From positions 90,380,850 to 90,444,849 of the forward strand of contig NC_067473.1 in the NCBI RefSeq assembly GCF_947179515.1: a DNA stretch of 64,000 nucleotides, read 5' to 3'. Position 1 is the first letter of the stretch. Every line of letters begins with the position of its first letter. A model generated the notes under the pieces. The model saw only the letters and a list, made by a program, of their open reading frames with translations. It was not told the DNA's origin and did no database searches. This stretch comes from Apodemus sylvaticus. Lineage: Eukaryota > Chordata > Mammalia > Rodentia > Muridae. Positions 23,943 to 35,574 of the stretch are shown here, in pieces. The position numbers and the translations under genes are program-made.

Positions 23943-25064
23943 TTCTTAAAATACCAAAAAGTACTACATAATTACAAAGATTTTTTTTTTAGTTAAGAGT
24001 TCTTTTAAAACAAAACTTTGAAAATTGCTTGATGGTTAAAAGCCTCATTTCCCCCCATCCTCAGCAAGTAGACACAGAGAGCATACTTTGCTATCCAAAT
24101 ATTGGAAAAATTCTGTTCTGGCTCATGATACATCCCATATATTCAGCACTAAGCTGTCTTTCAATTTGTAAAATGAGAAAGTAGGAGAAGAAAGTCACAA
24201 GGTCCTACAATTTAATTTTAAAGCTTAGCATGCGGTCATAATTTCAGAAACGCCATGCTTAGCCAGTGCCAGGCTGAAGTCTTCCTGCTCAAATTGAAGT
24301 CTTCAATGCATTAAGAGATCAGAATGATTAAATGTCTTAACCTTCCCAAAGGAGGAAAGAATGAATAGAGGGAGTTTCAACATGAAACTTTACAGATACC
24401 TTTTCTTATTCAGAATCTAATGGTTATGTCTGAATACAAAGATGAGACTCTAAACTTTTATTTTGTTTACAGAAAGTCTCTATATTTAGCTAAATTGTCA
24501 ATTTACTTAGAAAAGAACAATTCCAAAATATATCTAAATCAGAAATAGGTTCGGTGTTATTATCCAGGTGGAATAGACCACATTTCCCAAGAGTTGGTTT
24601 GATTTTCTCATCACTATTTTCCAGGTACCTTTGACAGTGATTGGCGTACACTAAGTCAATACTATCAAGAAAGTGATTTACTTTGACACAAATGACTGGT
24701 ACAGGTTCCACGAAAGTGGATCACATATTTAGCTTACATACTGTATTATAGTCTCTCATGTTTGTAGTTTCTTTTTATGGTTCCTTCAGAAACATAAATT
24801 AACATTAAATTCCAGATTTAATTGAACTAGTCTACTATGAACCATTTTGGATAGGAAGATAAAGATTAATTCTACTATCCAGATGATAATGTATTCATTT
24901 TATAAGATTTGACAAAATGAACCATGGCCTCCAATTATCCATTACATCATGGAGGATTATAGGGGAATATTGACTAAACAGAAAACATAATTTGGGGGTC
25001 AAAAATTAATAGTTCACAAAGTATTAAGCTCTGAAGATAATTTTGTTTATTTTGTTTAGGCTTT
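23106..25064. other. Unique intronic sequence with a (GT)n(AT)n run
   Basis: A (GT)n(AT)n microsatellite at 23890-23938. The rest is unique-looking. ORFs here (for example minus strand at 24490-24711) match nothing I know. Confidence 0.6.
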
Positions 25065-25200
25065 TTAAGGCAGTCTATATAGTTTGTAGTGGTCAGGTTC
25101 TGATTCACTGTATAGGCAAGTAATGAATTTAAAACTGTGTTCCTCATCCTCCCATGTGCTGGGATAGCAGAAATGTACCATAATTCTGGCTGTGCTCAGA
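25065..25200 (-). mobile_element. Degraded antisense B1-like SINE
   Basis: T-rich left tail, then a decayed antisense B1 order: 'aggcagtctatatag', 'aatgaatttaaaactgtg', 'ctcccatgtgctgggatagcagaaatgtacca'. Confidence 0.65.
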
Positions 25201-25206
25201 ATGCTT

Positions 25207-25231
25207 GCTTGAAAGATAAAAGAAAGATAGG

Positions 25232-25274
<43 letters not shown>

Positions 25275-25508
25275 GATAGATAAATGGTGATAGATAAAAG
25301 GTGATAGATGATTATTGGTTAATTGAGCAATAGACAGATATGTAGATCAGTAGATAAATATTAGATATATAGATGGATAAAAGATAATAGATGATTGATA
25401 GATGATAGATTGATCAATAGATGATAGATACATAGATAAATAGATGATAGATGATTAATGAATAGATGATAGATAAATGATAAATAAAAAATAAATACAT
25501 AGGTAAAT
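25207..25508. repeat. (GATA)n complex repeat
   Basis: A perfect GATA run at about 25233-25272, followed by about 230 bp of degenerate GATA/GATG/AAAT units. Confidence 0.95.
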
Positions 25509-25515
25509 TTTAGAT

Positions 25516-25689
25516 CAGTGGTTCTCAACATAGCTAATGTTGTGACTCTTTTCTACAGTACCTCATGTTGTGGTGGCCCCAAACATAGAATTATTTCTGT
25601 TACTATTTCATAGCTGTGATTTTCCTACTGTCAGGAATCATAATGTACACATTTGTGGTTTTAGATGGTTCATAGGTTGGGAACCATTG
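25516..25689. mobile_element. hAT-Charlie MITE, URR1-like
   Basis: Terminal inverted repeats CAGTGGTTCTCAAC (left) and a decayed 'GGTTGGGAACCATTG' (right) enclose 'cctcatgttgtggtggcccc' and 'attatttctgttactatttcatagctgtgat'. This is the order of the rodent non-autonomous hAT element URR1. About 174 bp, slightly short. A clean 8-bp duplication is not visible. Confidence 0.82.
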
Positions 25690-26071
25690 TGATAAATCAC
25701 TCTGTCATTTCTATTAAGAAATTTTTCTATCTTTAAAATTTCCACATAAAACATAAACATAAGAGCAGAATTTTTGACTGAGGTAACTAAAATCTTGATA
25801 ATTGAAATGTGCATTACACTGAAATCTGATGCTTAAATAACTGCCTTCCTATTTTAGCCACAGCCATGTTCATCTTTATCAGAAAAAGAGTACTTGAGTG
25901 AAATAAAATAATACTCTGGATTCCATGTGTATGAAAGTTCATATTTCCCTGACTCTTTTTCTGCTTTATTACTTTGCCTTCATCAGGCATGATCAAGTAA
26001 ATTATTATTTAAGTTTCTGTTTGTTCTGTCTGTAAACATGAAGACAACCATCTCTTCCTCATAACCAAATT

Positions 26072-26082
26072 CTCTGTCTCTG

Positions 26083-26170
<88 letters not shown>
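26072..26170. repeat. (TCTCTG)n(TC)n(TG)n compound microsatellite
   Basis: Three abutting simple repeats in one 99-bp block. Confidence 0.97.
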
Positions 26171-26171
<1 letters not shown>

Positions 26172-28239
26172 TTTGCATATATGTATGTAATGGGTCAAAC
26201 ATTAAGTATTAAAAGTAAAAGTTCCCTTCCTTCTGCCTCTTCCTCTAACCATTTTCCTTCTCATTTAATTTGTAGTTGACTGGTGGAGTTTTGTTAAGTG
26301 TAGGGAACAAACTGCCTTTCTGTTTCACTTGTCTGACTAGATCCTCCTACTCTTGTAATGCTTAAACTACCTCATTACAACTCAGAATACAAGAAAAGCC
26401 ATTCATTTACCTTATGACTTTAGTCAAATTTCAGTTCTTTCCTAAGACCCCCAGACTCATGCATAGGGTCATCTGGAGTCAAGTGAAGAAGGCTGGACAC
26501 ATGTGAAGACAAAGGAGGAAGCCAGGGTTATTTCATAAGTACAAAAAATGGCCTCTTGCTCTGTGAATACAGCAGAAAGTGAGAAAATTAAAATAGAAGA
26601 CATCAATTATAAACATGATTCAAAGTGAAGAGAGCTGTGTAGAAGCAACTCACTGACCCCAGCCTGCTTTTCTGACCTCAAATGCAGTGCATTCCCCCTA
26701 CACCTAGACATTGTTTCCTGAAAGAATAAAAGGAAGGTTGACTAGAAGTGATTTAAAGGGTCATTTTCCACCTGAAAATTAAAACTAGAGCTTTAGACTT
26801 CATGACTGAGAGGGAAGTACCACAATGAAGTAGGGACTCCTTGGCCACTGTAATACGCATCTGAGAACAGTGCTGTCTACACCCACTAAGGGACACAGGT
26901 CGACTGGTTAAGTGCTGACCACCAGCAAATGCTGCAGAACATGTGGGCCACTTATATTTACTAGGAGAAGAAATCATCTGCAGTCTTTATGGTTCTTTCA
27001 AGTCTGTGACACAAAGGGAAAAACTATTTCCTAGACTGTTCTCTGAACGACAATCTTGGGCTCACTCTATCTGGAGAATTTCAGAGTCTTCAGAGTCCAA
27101 GAAATTTTTCCAGATAATATTGTAATTACATTCTGTAGACATTAATTTTAATCATGCTGATTTGTATTGATAGCTACTGCTGGTACCAGAGGATATCACA
27201 AGTTTGGAGGGTCAAAACCTGTCTGCATGAATCAGAAGTCTGGCATCAGTCATGGGGTTAGGGGTCATAAATCAAAGGTACAGTCAAAGCATGGACCCTT
27301 CCCCTCATTCTGGGAAGACTACATTTCTCTTCCTTGTGCAGTTGCCAAAGATGTCTGCCTTCCTTTACTTCTTCCTGAGACCAAACATCCACATCGCCTT
27401 CTCCAACCCTTCACCCATCTTTGTCTCTTCTCCTTTGATTCTATCTTTCAATTTTGGGTCCTCACACAAATTATAGAGTTTATCTTTCTATTTTGATTTC
27501 ACAGGATCAGTAACACCTTCAGGTTTGATCCCTCTTAGGAATGTGATTTACCATATCTACAGATTACGATGTAGGCTTAGGATGCGGACACCCAGGAGAA
27601 GAGATCACTCTTCTGCTGGCCACAGCTCCCTTTGTGGTACCTAAGGGAAATTACCTTTGCCCATAATCTTATGTTTAATAACTCAGTTGATGAGCTGTCT
27701 AACACTTGCTATTATGTATTTATCTGGTAAGCAGGGATAATAGCAGCTGGGAAGCATTCTGTTATCAATAAATAGTCCCAACTGACAGGTGCAATCAGTC
27801 TAGCAGCTCCATGAGGTCGAAAACCATGTGCTTTTATTTCTGCAACTTTTGGAACTTAGCTCAATGACTAATGAAATCAGAATGAAGATAATGTGGGGGA
27901 ATAATTGGGATGGTTGATTACTTTCATGTTTAATTAACAAACCCAAAGGCCTACTCTTTCTTTTAATGAATCTTTTATACACAGCTGCTAATAGCATGAT
28001 TTGGAGGCGTCTTTGCTCACATGTTCCCATGGCTGCTCATCATCAGCTGTATCACCCTCAAATGAGGAAAGCACTTCCTGCTCTATTCTTCTATAACAGA
28101 AGTCTGCCCTGGCTTGGGTGCTCTTTGGAGTGGCTAGCCATCGATAAATGTGAAGGGATCTTGCCTAATGGAGGGCAGAGCAGTAGTGTTTCATCAGTCA
28201 AATCCTCATTCATTTTATCCTCCTCATTCTGCCTCATAT

Positions 28240-28242
<3 letters not shown>
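26171..28242. other. Unique intronic sequence, possible L2 remnant
   Basis: No gene recognised. Around 27795-27880, 'agcagctccatgagg' followed by 'accatgtgcttttatttctg' loosely follows the LINE-2 3' end. Low confidence. Confidence 0.4.

Positions 28243-28290
<48 letters not shown>
28243..28290. repeat. (CA)n microsatellite
   Basis: Uninterrupted CA run. It produces the His/Thr and Cys/Val ORFs on both strands. Confidence 0.97.
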
Positions 28291-28294
<4 letters not shown>

Positions 28295-28532
28295 AATAGA
28301 CAAACATACACATTTGCTAATTTGATCTTTGAAGATACTTATACAATAACTATTTCTTCATGTACGTATCAGGAACATTTTTCACACACTCTTAGTAATC
28401 TGTATTTGTAGGTCCATAGCTGTGGAGTCACAACCAAAATTCTGAGATCACAAATTCTTTTCTGACACAGCAGCAATGTGGAAAGCTACTTACCTTATGA
28501 TAAAAAAAAAACCTAAAATTAACTATATACAG

Positions 28533-28708
28533 TGCTGGAGAGATGTCTCAGCAGTTAAGAGCACTGACTGCTCTTCCAGAGGTCCTGAGTTCAATTCCCA
28601 GCAACCACATGGTGACTCACAACCATCTGTAATGGTATCTGATGCACTCTTCTGGCATGTATAAAGAGAATAAGAGTATACTCAAACATATAAAATAAAT
28701 AAATAAAC
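28533..28708 (+). mobile_element. B2 SINE
   Basis: Well-preserved B2: 'gctggagagatgtctcagcagtt', 'gagcactgactgctcttccag', 'ggtcctgagttcaattcccag', 'atggtgactcacaaccatctgtaat', then an AATAAA-rich tail. The tRNA-like A and B boxes are present. Confidence 0.95.
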
Positions 28709-29261
28709 CTTTAAAAATATTTATATTCATTTAAAAACTATGTAAAAAATCACTTAAAGCTCAGTTTGCACCATAGCATCTACATAGCAGGTGTATGCTA
28801 CGTTTTTTCTCCATAGACAGCTTACCTTCCACTTAAGTCCATCCTCTAATTAAAAATTTCAATACATTACATTTTTATTGGAAATAAAATCAGAGGCTCT
28901 GTTTGTGACATCTGCTTCCTGTCTCCAGGTAGATGTCTCTGACAACTTGGCCTCAGGCAGCAGCTGCCCAGGAGTCCTGCTGGTTCTTGAAATGCTGGGT
29001 TCTTCCTATGAAATCATCCTTCTGCACTCCCAGGCTATCCTCTTCTCTCCCTTGTCCTCTTAAGATCACTGCCTCTTCACTCTTTGGGGAACCATATAAT
29101 TTTGCAAAGAAACCTCAATTATTTGTTGTGGCTGATACTGGCCTCTCTCTATACTGTAGTTTCATGTGCTGATTCCTTCTAAACATATTTTGTGTATTGT
29201 GTCATTGAAGAGAGCATCATTAGTGATATTCTCCTTACTTTAAAACACTGAATGCACTATT
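28709..29261. other. Unique intronic sequence
   Basis: No gene recognised. Contains a modestly GC-richer stretch at 28910-29100 without coding signature. Confidence 0.55.
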
Positions 29262-29276
29262 TAACTGAATATTTAT

Positions 29277-30932
29277 TTATTTTTTATTATATATTTTTAT
29301 TTGTTTACACTTCAAATGATTTCTCCTTCCCCAGTTACCCACTCCACATATGTCCAATAAACTTTCTTCTCTCCACCCATTCTCCAATCACTTCTCTCCT
29401 TTTTCTCTGTCCTGATACTCCCCTCCAATGCTAGATCAAGCCTTTCCAGGATCAGGACATTCTCCTTACTTCTTCATGGGAGTCATTTGTTATGCTAATT
29501 GTGCCTTGGGTATTCAGAGCTTCTGTGCTAATTAATATATCTACTTATCAGAAATTGCATTCCATGTGTATTCTTTTGTGATTGGGTTACCTCACTTAGG
29601 ATGGTATTTTCCAGATCCAACAATTTGGCTAAAAATTTCGTGAATTCATTTTTTTTAATTGCTGAGTAGTACTCCATTGTGTAAATATACCACATTTTCT
29701 GTATCCACTCCTCCATTGAGGGACATCTGGGTTCTTTTTTTTTCTTTTTTCTTTTTTTTATTTATATATTTTTAGTTACATTTCAAATGATTTCCCCTTT
29801 TCTGGGTCCCCACTCCCCACAAGTCCCATAAGCACTCTTCCCTCCCCCTGTTCCTCCATTCACCCCTTCCCACTTCCCTGTTCTGGAATTCCCCTATACT
29901 CTTGCACTGAGTCTTTCCAGAACCAGGGGCCACTCCTCCATTCTTTTTGGACATCATTTAATTTGTGGATTATGTCCTGGGTATTCAAAGTTTCTAGGCT
30001 AATATCCACTTATCAGTGAGTGCATACCATGATTGATCTTTTGAGACTGGGTTACCTCACTTAGTATGATGACTGGGAAAGGATCTTCACCAACCCTAAA
30101 TCCGACAGAGGGCTAATATCTAATATATACAAAGAACTCAAGAAAGTAGAACCCAGAGAAACAAATAACCCCATTAAAAAGTGGGGTATGGAGCTAAACA
30201 AAAAATTTTCACATGAAGAACTTCGGAGAGCTGAGAAACACCTTAAGAAATGTTCAACATCATTAATCATTAGGGAAATGCAAATCAAAACAACCCGGGG
30301 ATTTCACCTCACACCAGTCAGAATGGCTAAGGTCAAAAAATCAGGAGACAGCAGGTGTTGGCGAGGATGTGGAGAAAGAGGAACACTCCTCCACTGCTGG
30401 TGGGATTGCAAGATGGTGCAACCACTTTGGAAATCAGTATGGCGGTTTCTCAGAAAACTGGGCATGTCACTTCCTGAGGACCCTGTTATACCACTCCTGG
30501 GCATATATCCAGAGGATTCTTCAGCATGCAATAAGGACTCATGCTCCACTATGTTCGTAGCAGCCCTATTTGTAGTAGCCAGAAGCTGTAAAGAACCTAG
30601 GTGTCCTTCAACGGAGGAATGGATACAAAAAATGTGGTATATTTACACAATGGAGTACTATTCCGCCATTAGAAACAATGAATTCATGAAATTCTTAGAC
30701 AAATGGATGGAGCTGGAGAACATCTGGGTTCTTTCCAGCTTCTGGCTATTATAAATAAGGCTGCTATGAACATAGTGGAGCATGTGTCTTTCCACTGCTG
30801 CTGGGGCTGTAAGATGGTACAACCACTTTGGAAATCAGTCTGACGGTTCCTCAGAAAACTGGACATGACACTTCTGGAGGACCCTGCTATACCTCTCTTG
30901 GGCATATACCCAAAGGATTCCCTGGCCTGCAA
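29277..30932 (-). mobile_element. Antisense L1 with inverted 5' part; host of a second inverted L1
   Basis: The antisense 3' part is 29277-29736, continued at 30734-30788. The 5' part is flipped to sense at about 30791-30932. A perfect 15-bp duplication TAACTGAATATTTAT flanks it (29262-29276 and 30933-30947). At the inversion the flipped part stops at 'gcaataa' and the antisense part starts at the complement of 'gacacatgc', almost adjacent in L1. The other end of the flip is at about 30789. This is the signature of twin-primed reverse transcription. It is interrupted by the L1 at 29738-30719. Confidence 0.93.
29738..30719 (-). mobile_element. Nested antisense L1, also with inverted 5' part
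   Basis: The antisense 3' part, 29738-30071, begins with a T-rich tail. The flipped sense 5' part is 30072-30719. It is flanked by ACATCTGGGTTCTT (29723-29736 and 30720-30733; a further T may belong). Rejoining the flipped end 'ctggagaa' with the complement of the antisense end 'catcatactaag' restores L1 with no bases lost. The long plus-strand ORF at 30188-30754 is ORF2 in the flipped part and runs past the duplication into the host L1. Confidence 0.94.
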
Positions 30933-30976
30933 TAACTGAATATTTATATGTTCCTTTTCTTCAATATTTAGTAACA

Positions 30977-30986
30977 TGCACACACA

Positions 30987-31026
<40 letters not shown>
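30977..31026. repeat. (CA)n microsatellite
   Basis: CA run with one TA interruption, just right of the nested L1 pair. Confidence 0.97.
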
Positions 31027-31028
<2 letters not shown>

Positions 31029-31029
31029 T

Positions 31030-31245
31030 ACTTTTATTTTTACAGTCCAGGCATTGCCTCCCTTCTGGTCAGCCTTCCTGCAGTTCCTCATCCCATTCCT
31101 TCTCCCCTGCCCGAACATGTCTTCAAGAGGATTCCCACCTTTCACCAAGCCTTCCCACTCCCTGTGTCCTCAAGTCTCTGGAGGAGTAGTCTTCTCCCAC
31201 TGAGGTCACACCAGGCCTCACAGTCTCTAGGCCTCCCAGATGATC
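31030..31245 (-). mobile_element. Antisense L1 3' UTR fragment (Lx-like)
   Basis: 'cttttatttttacag' tail, then a C-rich 3' UTR block ('cattgcctcccttctggtcagcc', 'cttctcccactgaggtcacacc'), antisense. It ends where sense L1 5' UTR begins. Confidence 0.65.
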
Positions 31246-31765
31246 TGCTGCAGCCAGTGCAACGGGTAAGGAAGCCTGTCAAATAACCTCAAATAACTGC
31301 AGCAGCTGGAACCCCTCCCACCCTCCAAGGAGCCCAGTGGACTCAGGACTCATCCCCTTCCCTCAAACTCCACCTCTCTTGCAGCCTGCACCTTAAGACC
31401 CTAGAGTCTGAGGCCTCTCAAGAGAGCTGCTACATCCAGGCAACAGACCCTGGAGTCTGAATGTCTTCTAGGTGATCTTCTGCAGCCAGGTCAACAGATC
31501 ATCAGTGTGCATGCCCTCTGAAGACCCTTCAGTCTGAAGGCCTCCCAGGAGATCTGCTCCAGCCATGGCTACAGGTCTCACAGGAGACCTGCAGCAACCC
31601 AGGGACACAGGAGGCAGGGTCAGACAGAGACACCCAGGCCAGTTAACACCAGAGATAACCAGGTGCCTAGAGGCAAATACAAGACCATAAGCAACAGAAG
31701 CCACCATACTTTGGCATCATCAGAACACATTTCTCCCACCACAGCAAGTCCTGGATACCCCAACA
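31246..31765 (+). mobile_element. Sense L1 5' UTR and start of ORF1
   Basis: Several related units carry 'gtctgaggcctcccaggagatctgct' and 'agccaggcaacag' motifs (31380-31580), like mouse L1 5' UTR monomers. They are followed at 31655 by the ORF1 start region ('ataaccaggtgcctagaggca'), where the expected ATG reads GTG. It breaks off after about 100 bp of ORF1. Dead. Confidence 0.75.
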
Positions 31766-33082
31766 TACTGGCTAAATATTTTTTAAATGACTTTTTTTTT
31801 TAAAGTATAAGAGAGAAGGTACACCAAAATTGTACTTTTAGAATCAAATTTCAGACTGTGTCATCTAGAAAATCTCAAATCCTTTTCTATGTACTTTTGG
31901 CTTTATGTTTTATTTATGTAAAGTTGCAAGCTATTCAAATAAAAAATAAAATGTTACAATGAAAAATCAAAATTATGTTCTGGGTTCTAAGATAATCTCA
32001 GGCTTTTGAATTTTTGACTCTTTCAAGTGATTGTGATTGACATAAAAGTTGTGGAGACACCTGAGATCCATAATACTGATATCAAGCTTAGACCTGGGTG
32101 TGCATGCCACATTAGAGTTAACTCTGTTCAGTCCACTGTTGGTGTTGCAATAGTAGTAGACACTTCCAGACTTGGCTGTGTGGCCTCCATTACACTTGCT
32201 CTTTGCCCCTTGCTATGCTGTGCCCACTGTGTCTTTCATCTTTTTAATCAGTTTAATGCTGATAGCTGAGACTTCTAATATAGTTAGGAATGCATACTGG
32301 AAGGTAGAATGTATAGAGAGTGAGTTATCACAGAGAAGAACACATCACTAAGGTGAAGTTTTAAAATAAATATATCAATAGTGAAAGTACAGATTTTAAC
32401 AATTAATTTGTAACTTGGCAAATATACACACTTTTATTGTGCATAAATACCAGTTTCTGTATTTGGAGTTATTTATTCCTTGTCCTGTGGGCTTACCTAT
32501 TCTTTTCAAATTAATTATACCACTTGAGAGGCAAATTTTGCATGAATGCAAACATATACAATGAGAAATTTTGATATAAAGTCCATTGGTGTTAAGTACC
32601 TTATTTCTGATTCTTAACCAATTATTTTAGCTTTAAAATGTTTATGCTTTGGGAAAAAATAAAAAATATAATTTTTCAACTAGTAAAAATAAATCATATA
32701 TACTGACATTTCTTTGGCTAGATAGAAATTTCAGTCATATTTACTAGTTTAGACCTCTATTGTAAGCATCAAGTATGTTAGGAGAAAATTAATTATAACA
32801 TTTTGGGCATTTGATTATATTTAAGCTTTTATATTTAACTATTGATAATTACTTTTTGATATTGTATTTATTTCCTTTATTTAAAGTATGAAATGAGCCT
32901 CGAACTTTTTATTTGACCACTTTTTAGACATTTTCATATTTGAATTTGATTTGATGAACCTTTAAGGCCACCATACATTCAAAATCTTGCAATATAGTTT
33001 CATTTTTGTTTGTTTATGTGCATGATGCTACCTCTTTAATCCTGAAGAAAAATATCTACTCTTAGGTACTCAGAGTTAAATC
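31766..33082. other. AT-rich intronic sequence
   Basis: No gene or clear transposon. The 80-codon ORF at 32027-32269 has no recognisable domain. Confidence 0.6.
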
Positions 33083-33089
33083 TTTCTTC

Positions 33090-33162
<73 letters not shown>

Positions 33163-33238
33163 TTCCTTCCTTCCTTCCTTCCTTCCTTTCTTTCTTTTTT
33201 CTCTTTCTTTCTTTCTTTTTCTTTCTTTCTTTCTTTTA
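33083..33238. repeat. (CTTT)n/(CCTT)n polypyrimidine tract
   Basis: About 155 bp of nearly uninterrupted pyrimidine on the plus strand: CTTT units, then CCTT, then CTTT again. Confidence 0.97.
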
Positions 33239-34077
33239 TTAATCATTCCATTCATTTACATCTAAATTAATCTCCCATTTCCTGGTTACCCCTCCAAAAA
33301 TCCCCCATCCTACATTTGCCCTCCCACCCTCCCCTTGCCCCTGTGAGGGTGCTCCTCCACCCACCCTACCTCTCCTGCTCTACTGCTCCAGCATCCTCCT
33401 ACACTGGAGCATCAAACCTCCACAAGACCAATGGCCTCCCCTCCCACTGATGTCAGACAAAGCCATCCTCTGCTACCTATGTATCTGGAGCCATGGATCC
33501 CTCCCTGTACACTCCTTGGTTGGTGGTGTAGTCTCTGGGAGCATTGATACTAACATTGTTCTTCCTATGGGGTTGCAATCCCGGTCAGCTGGTCAGCTCC
33601 TCCAGTCCTCTGCCAGGTCCTGACTGGGGTCTCAGGTCCCTAAGCTCAGTCTGATGCTTGACTCCAAGCATCCACATCTGCATTGGTCAGTAGCAGGCAG
33701 AAGCTCCCAAGGAACAGCCACACCAGGTTCCTGTCAGCAAGCACTTCTTAGCAACAGCAAAAGTATTAGAGTTTTGGTGTCTGCAGACAGGATGAATCCC
33801 CAGATGGGGCAGTTCCCGGATGTCCCTTCTTCCAGTGTCTGCTCCATTTTTTTTGTCCCTGTCTTTCCTTTGGACAGGTACATTTCTGGGTTAGAAATTT
33901 TGAGATGGGTTGGTGGCCCCATCCCACAAATGTGTGCTGTGCCAGTCTGCTGGAGTTAATCTCTACAGGTTCTATCTCTCCTTCGCTGCATACATTTTGG
34001 CTAAAGTCATCCTTGTTGGGTAGTGAGAGCCTCTCCCTTCCCTGAGGCTAGCTCCAGTTCTTCATCTCCCATTAAGT
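33239..34077 (-). mobile_element. Antisense L1 3' UTR (Lx-like)
   Basis: Starts with 'cattcatttacatctaaattaatctccc', runs through the C-rich block, 'gccatcctctgctacctatgtatctggagccatgg' and 'ctgtcagcaagcacttcttag'. All are antisense L1 3' UTR. The tetranucleotide tract at its left edge is likely the evolved tail. A similar 3' UTR is at 62537-63150. Confidence 0.82.
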
Positions 34078-34265
34078 TTTTTTTTTTTTTTTTTTTGTAC
34101 TATAAAATAGAGTTTATTCAGGGCATGGGGAGTGGAGTTAAGAAGGTAGTAGAGGCAGAGAAAGACAGAGAAACACACACAGAGAGAAGGTAGAGAAGTA
34201 GAGGCCAGCCATGACCACATGGAGAGAGGGGGAGCAAGAGGGCAAGCAGCAAGAGAGCATGAAGT
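34078..34265 (-). mobile_element. Antisense polyadenylated retroposed copy of family C
   Basis: A T22 run (34078-34096), then the complement of an AATAAA signal 13-20 bp in ('gagtttattc'), then the same sequence as 12105-12260. The signal plus tail shows a polyadenylated RNA was copied. No target duplication is evident. Confidence 0.6.
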
Positions 34266-35180
34266 TTCTTTGATGTAAACACTGAGTGACTTGAGACTCT
34301 TAGAAACATCTTAAAGTATTCAATTTATATAAATGTTAATTTAATGATGATTTGAGAAATGTGTTTCAAATTCATCTGTCATTAACAATATTATTTCACT
34401 CTTTAAATGTCACTTATTTTTTATTTCCCTTCTAATTGATCTAACATAATTTCTTCTTAGTGATAATGGTAATACATTTTGTGACTGGATTATAATAAGT
34501 GAAATAAATGAATTTCTGTGATATAAAAATGGAGAGCAAATAGGGTGTATTTTGTCTGTTTTTGAAGCACAAAGAAAATATTATTAGTATTTAAAAGAAA
34601 AACTCTGGGGTGGTAAAGCTGAAAATCTGTGTTTGCACAGAGCAAGCCTCTGGAAAGGAGAAACAGACAAAGCTTGGACTTTGTGTTATTCATGGAGGTT
34701 CTGCAAACAGGTACACGGCAAAAGGGAGAGCCGCAAAAGTACCTGAGAAAGCATACTTAAGCTCTGTCTAGCATCCAAAAGAAAAAGACAAAGGAAAGAA
34801 AAATGAAGTTATAGATTTTAAAGCTGAAAGGTTTGGAATGATGGAACAGAGTCCTGTCAGCCCTTACTTGTGCCACACACAGGACCTGGATTACCTACAT
34901 TTTCTCATTTTGGTGATAATTTTTCTACTCATCTTTGTCTTATGGCAATAGGTGAATCTCTCTTTCTTAAGGTGTTGTCTAGACTGAGAGAATAAGCAGA
35001 TGAACTGAATAATCTTGTGTGTAGCTTCAAATATAAGGTCTCTACCCAGCCCAGAGACAGATTCTTTCTGCTTCATCAGGATAAAATACCTTTCCCTTAA
35101 TTAGCCACCAGTGCAACTGTAACACTTCCCTGTCTGAAGAGGTAACCTTAAATTCATTTATGAGCTAGGCTAAAATTGAA

Positions 35181-35181
<1 letters not shown>
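34266..35181. other. Unique intronic sequence upstream of exon 4
   Basis: No gene or transposon recognised. Confidence 0.6.

Positions 35182-35229
<48 letters not shown>
35182..35229. repeat. (CA)n microsatellite
   Basis: Uninterrupted CA run about 350 bp before Grid2 exon 4. Confidence 0.97.
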
Positions 35230-35574
35230 ATTTTTACCATGAAAACCCAGAGATGCAGTACCAAAGCTGTTAAAAGGAGTTAGTCTAGATTGTTTCAGTT
35301 TGTTCTTCACTGCTGAGAAAGTAGCCCTGTCTTTTGGAAGTGAACCTGTTTTTCCATCCCTTTTTATCAGGTGTACCAACTTTTCCCACTATTTAAATAC
35401 TTTAGAATGATAAGTGGATAGAAATGAATCCCTTTGGAATAATTCTAATGGTTTTACATATAAAGGAATTAATTAAACCAAATCATAAATACATCTAAGA
35501 AAACCATGCCTGTTGAAGAATTAACTGCTAAGAAGTAAAAGGACGTTTTTGCTTCTGTGTTGTAATGTTCCTAG

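Larger units (their letters stand above)
11734..35574 (+). other. Grid2: Grid2 intron 3 (complete, 23,841 bp)
   Basis: Bounded by GTAAGT at 11734 and a pyrimidine-containing CTAG acceptor ending at 35574. It splits the Asp177 codon G|AT (phase 1). The contents are listed separately. The proximal part, 11740-12100, is unique AT-rich sequence. Confidence 0.95.

Noticed and set aside
25207..25508. Regularly spaced short repeats suggestive of a CRISPR-like array
   Set aside because: Tetranucleotide GATA satellite with degenerate units in a mammalian intron. No repeat-spacer structure.
30188..30754. 188-residue open frame
   Set aside because: Flipped L1 ORF2 sequence running past the target duplication into the host L1.
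32027..32269. 80-codon plus-strand frame as an unannotated exon or small gene
   Set aside because: No recognised domain, no flanking splice consensus, and base composition like the surrounding intron.
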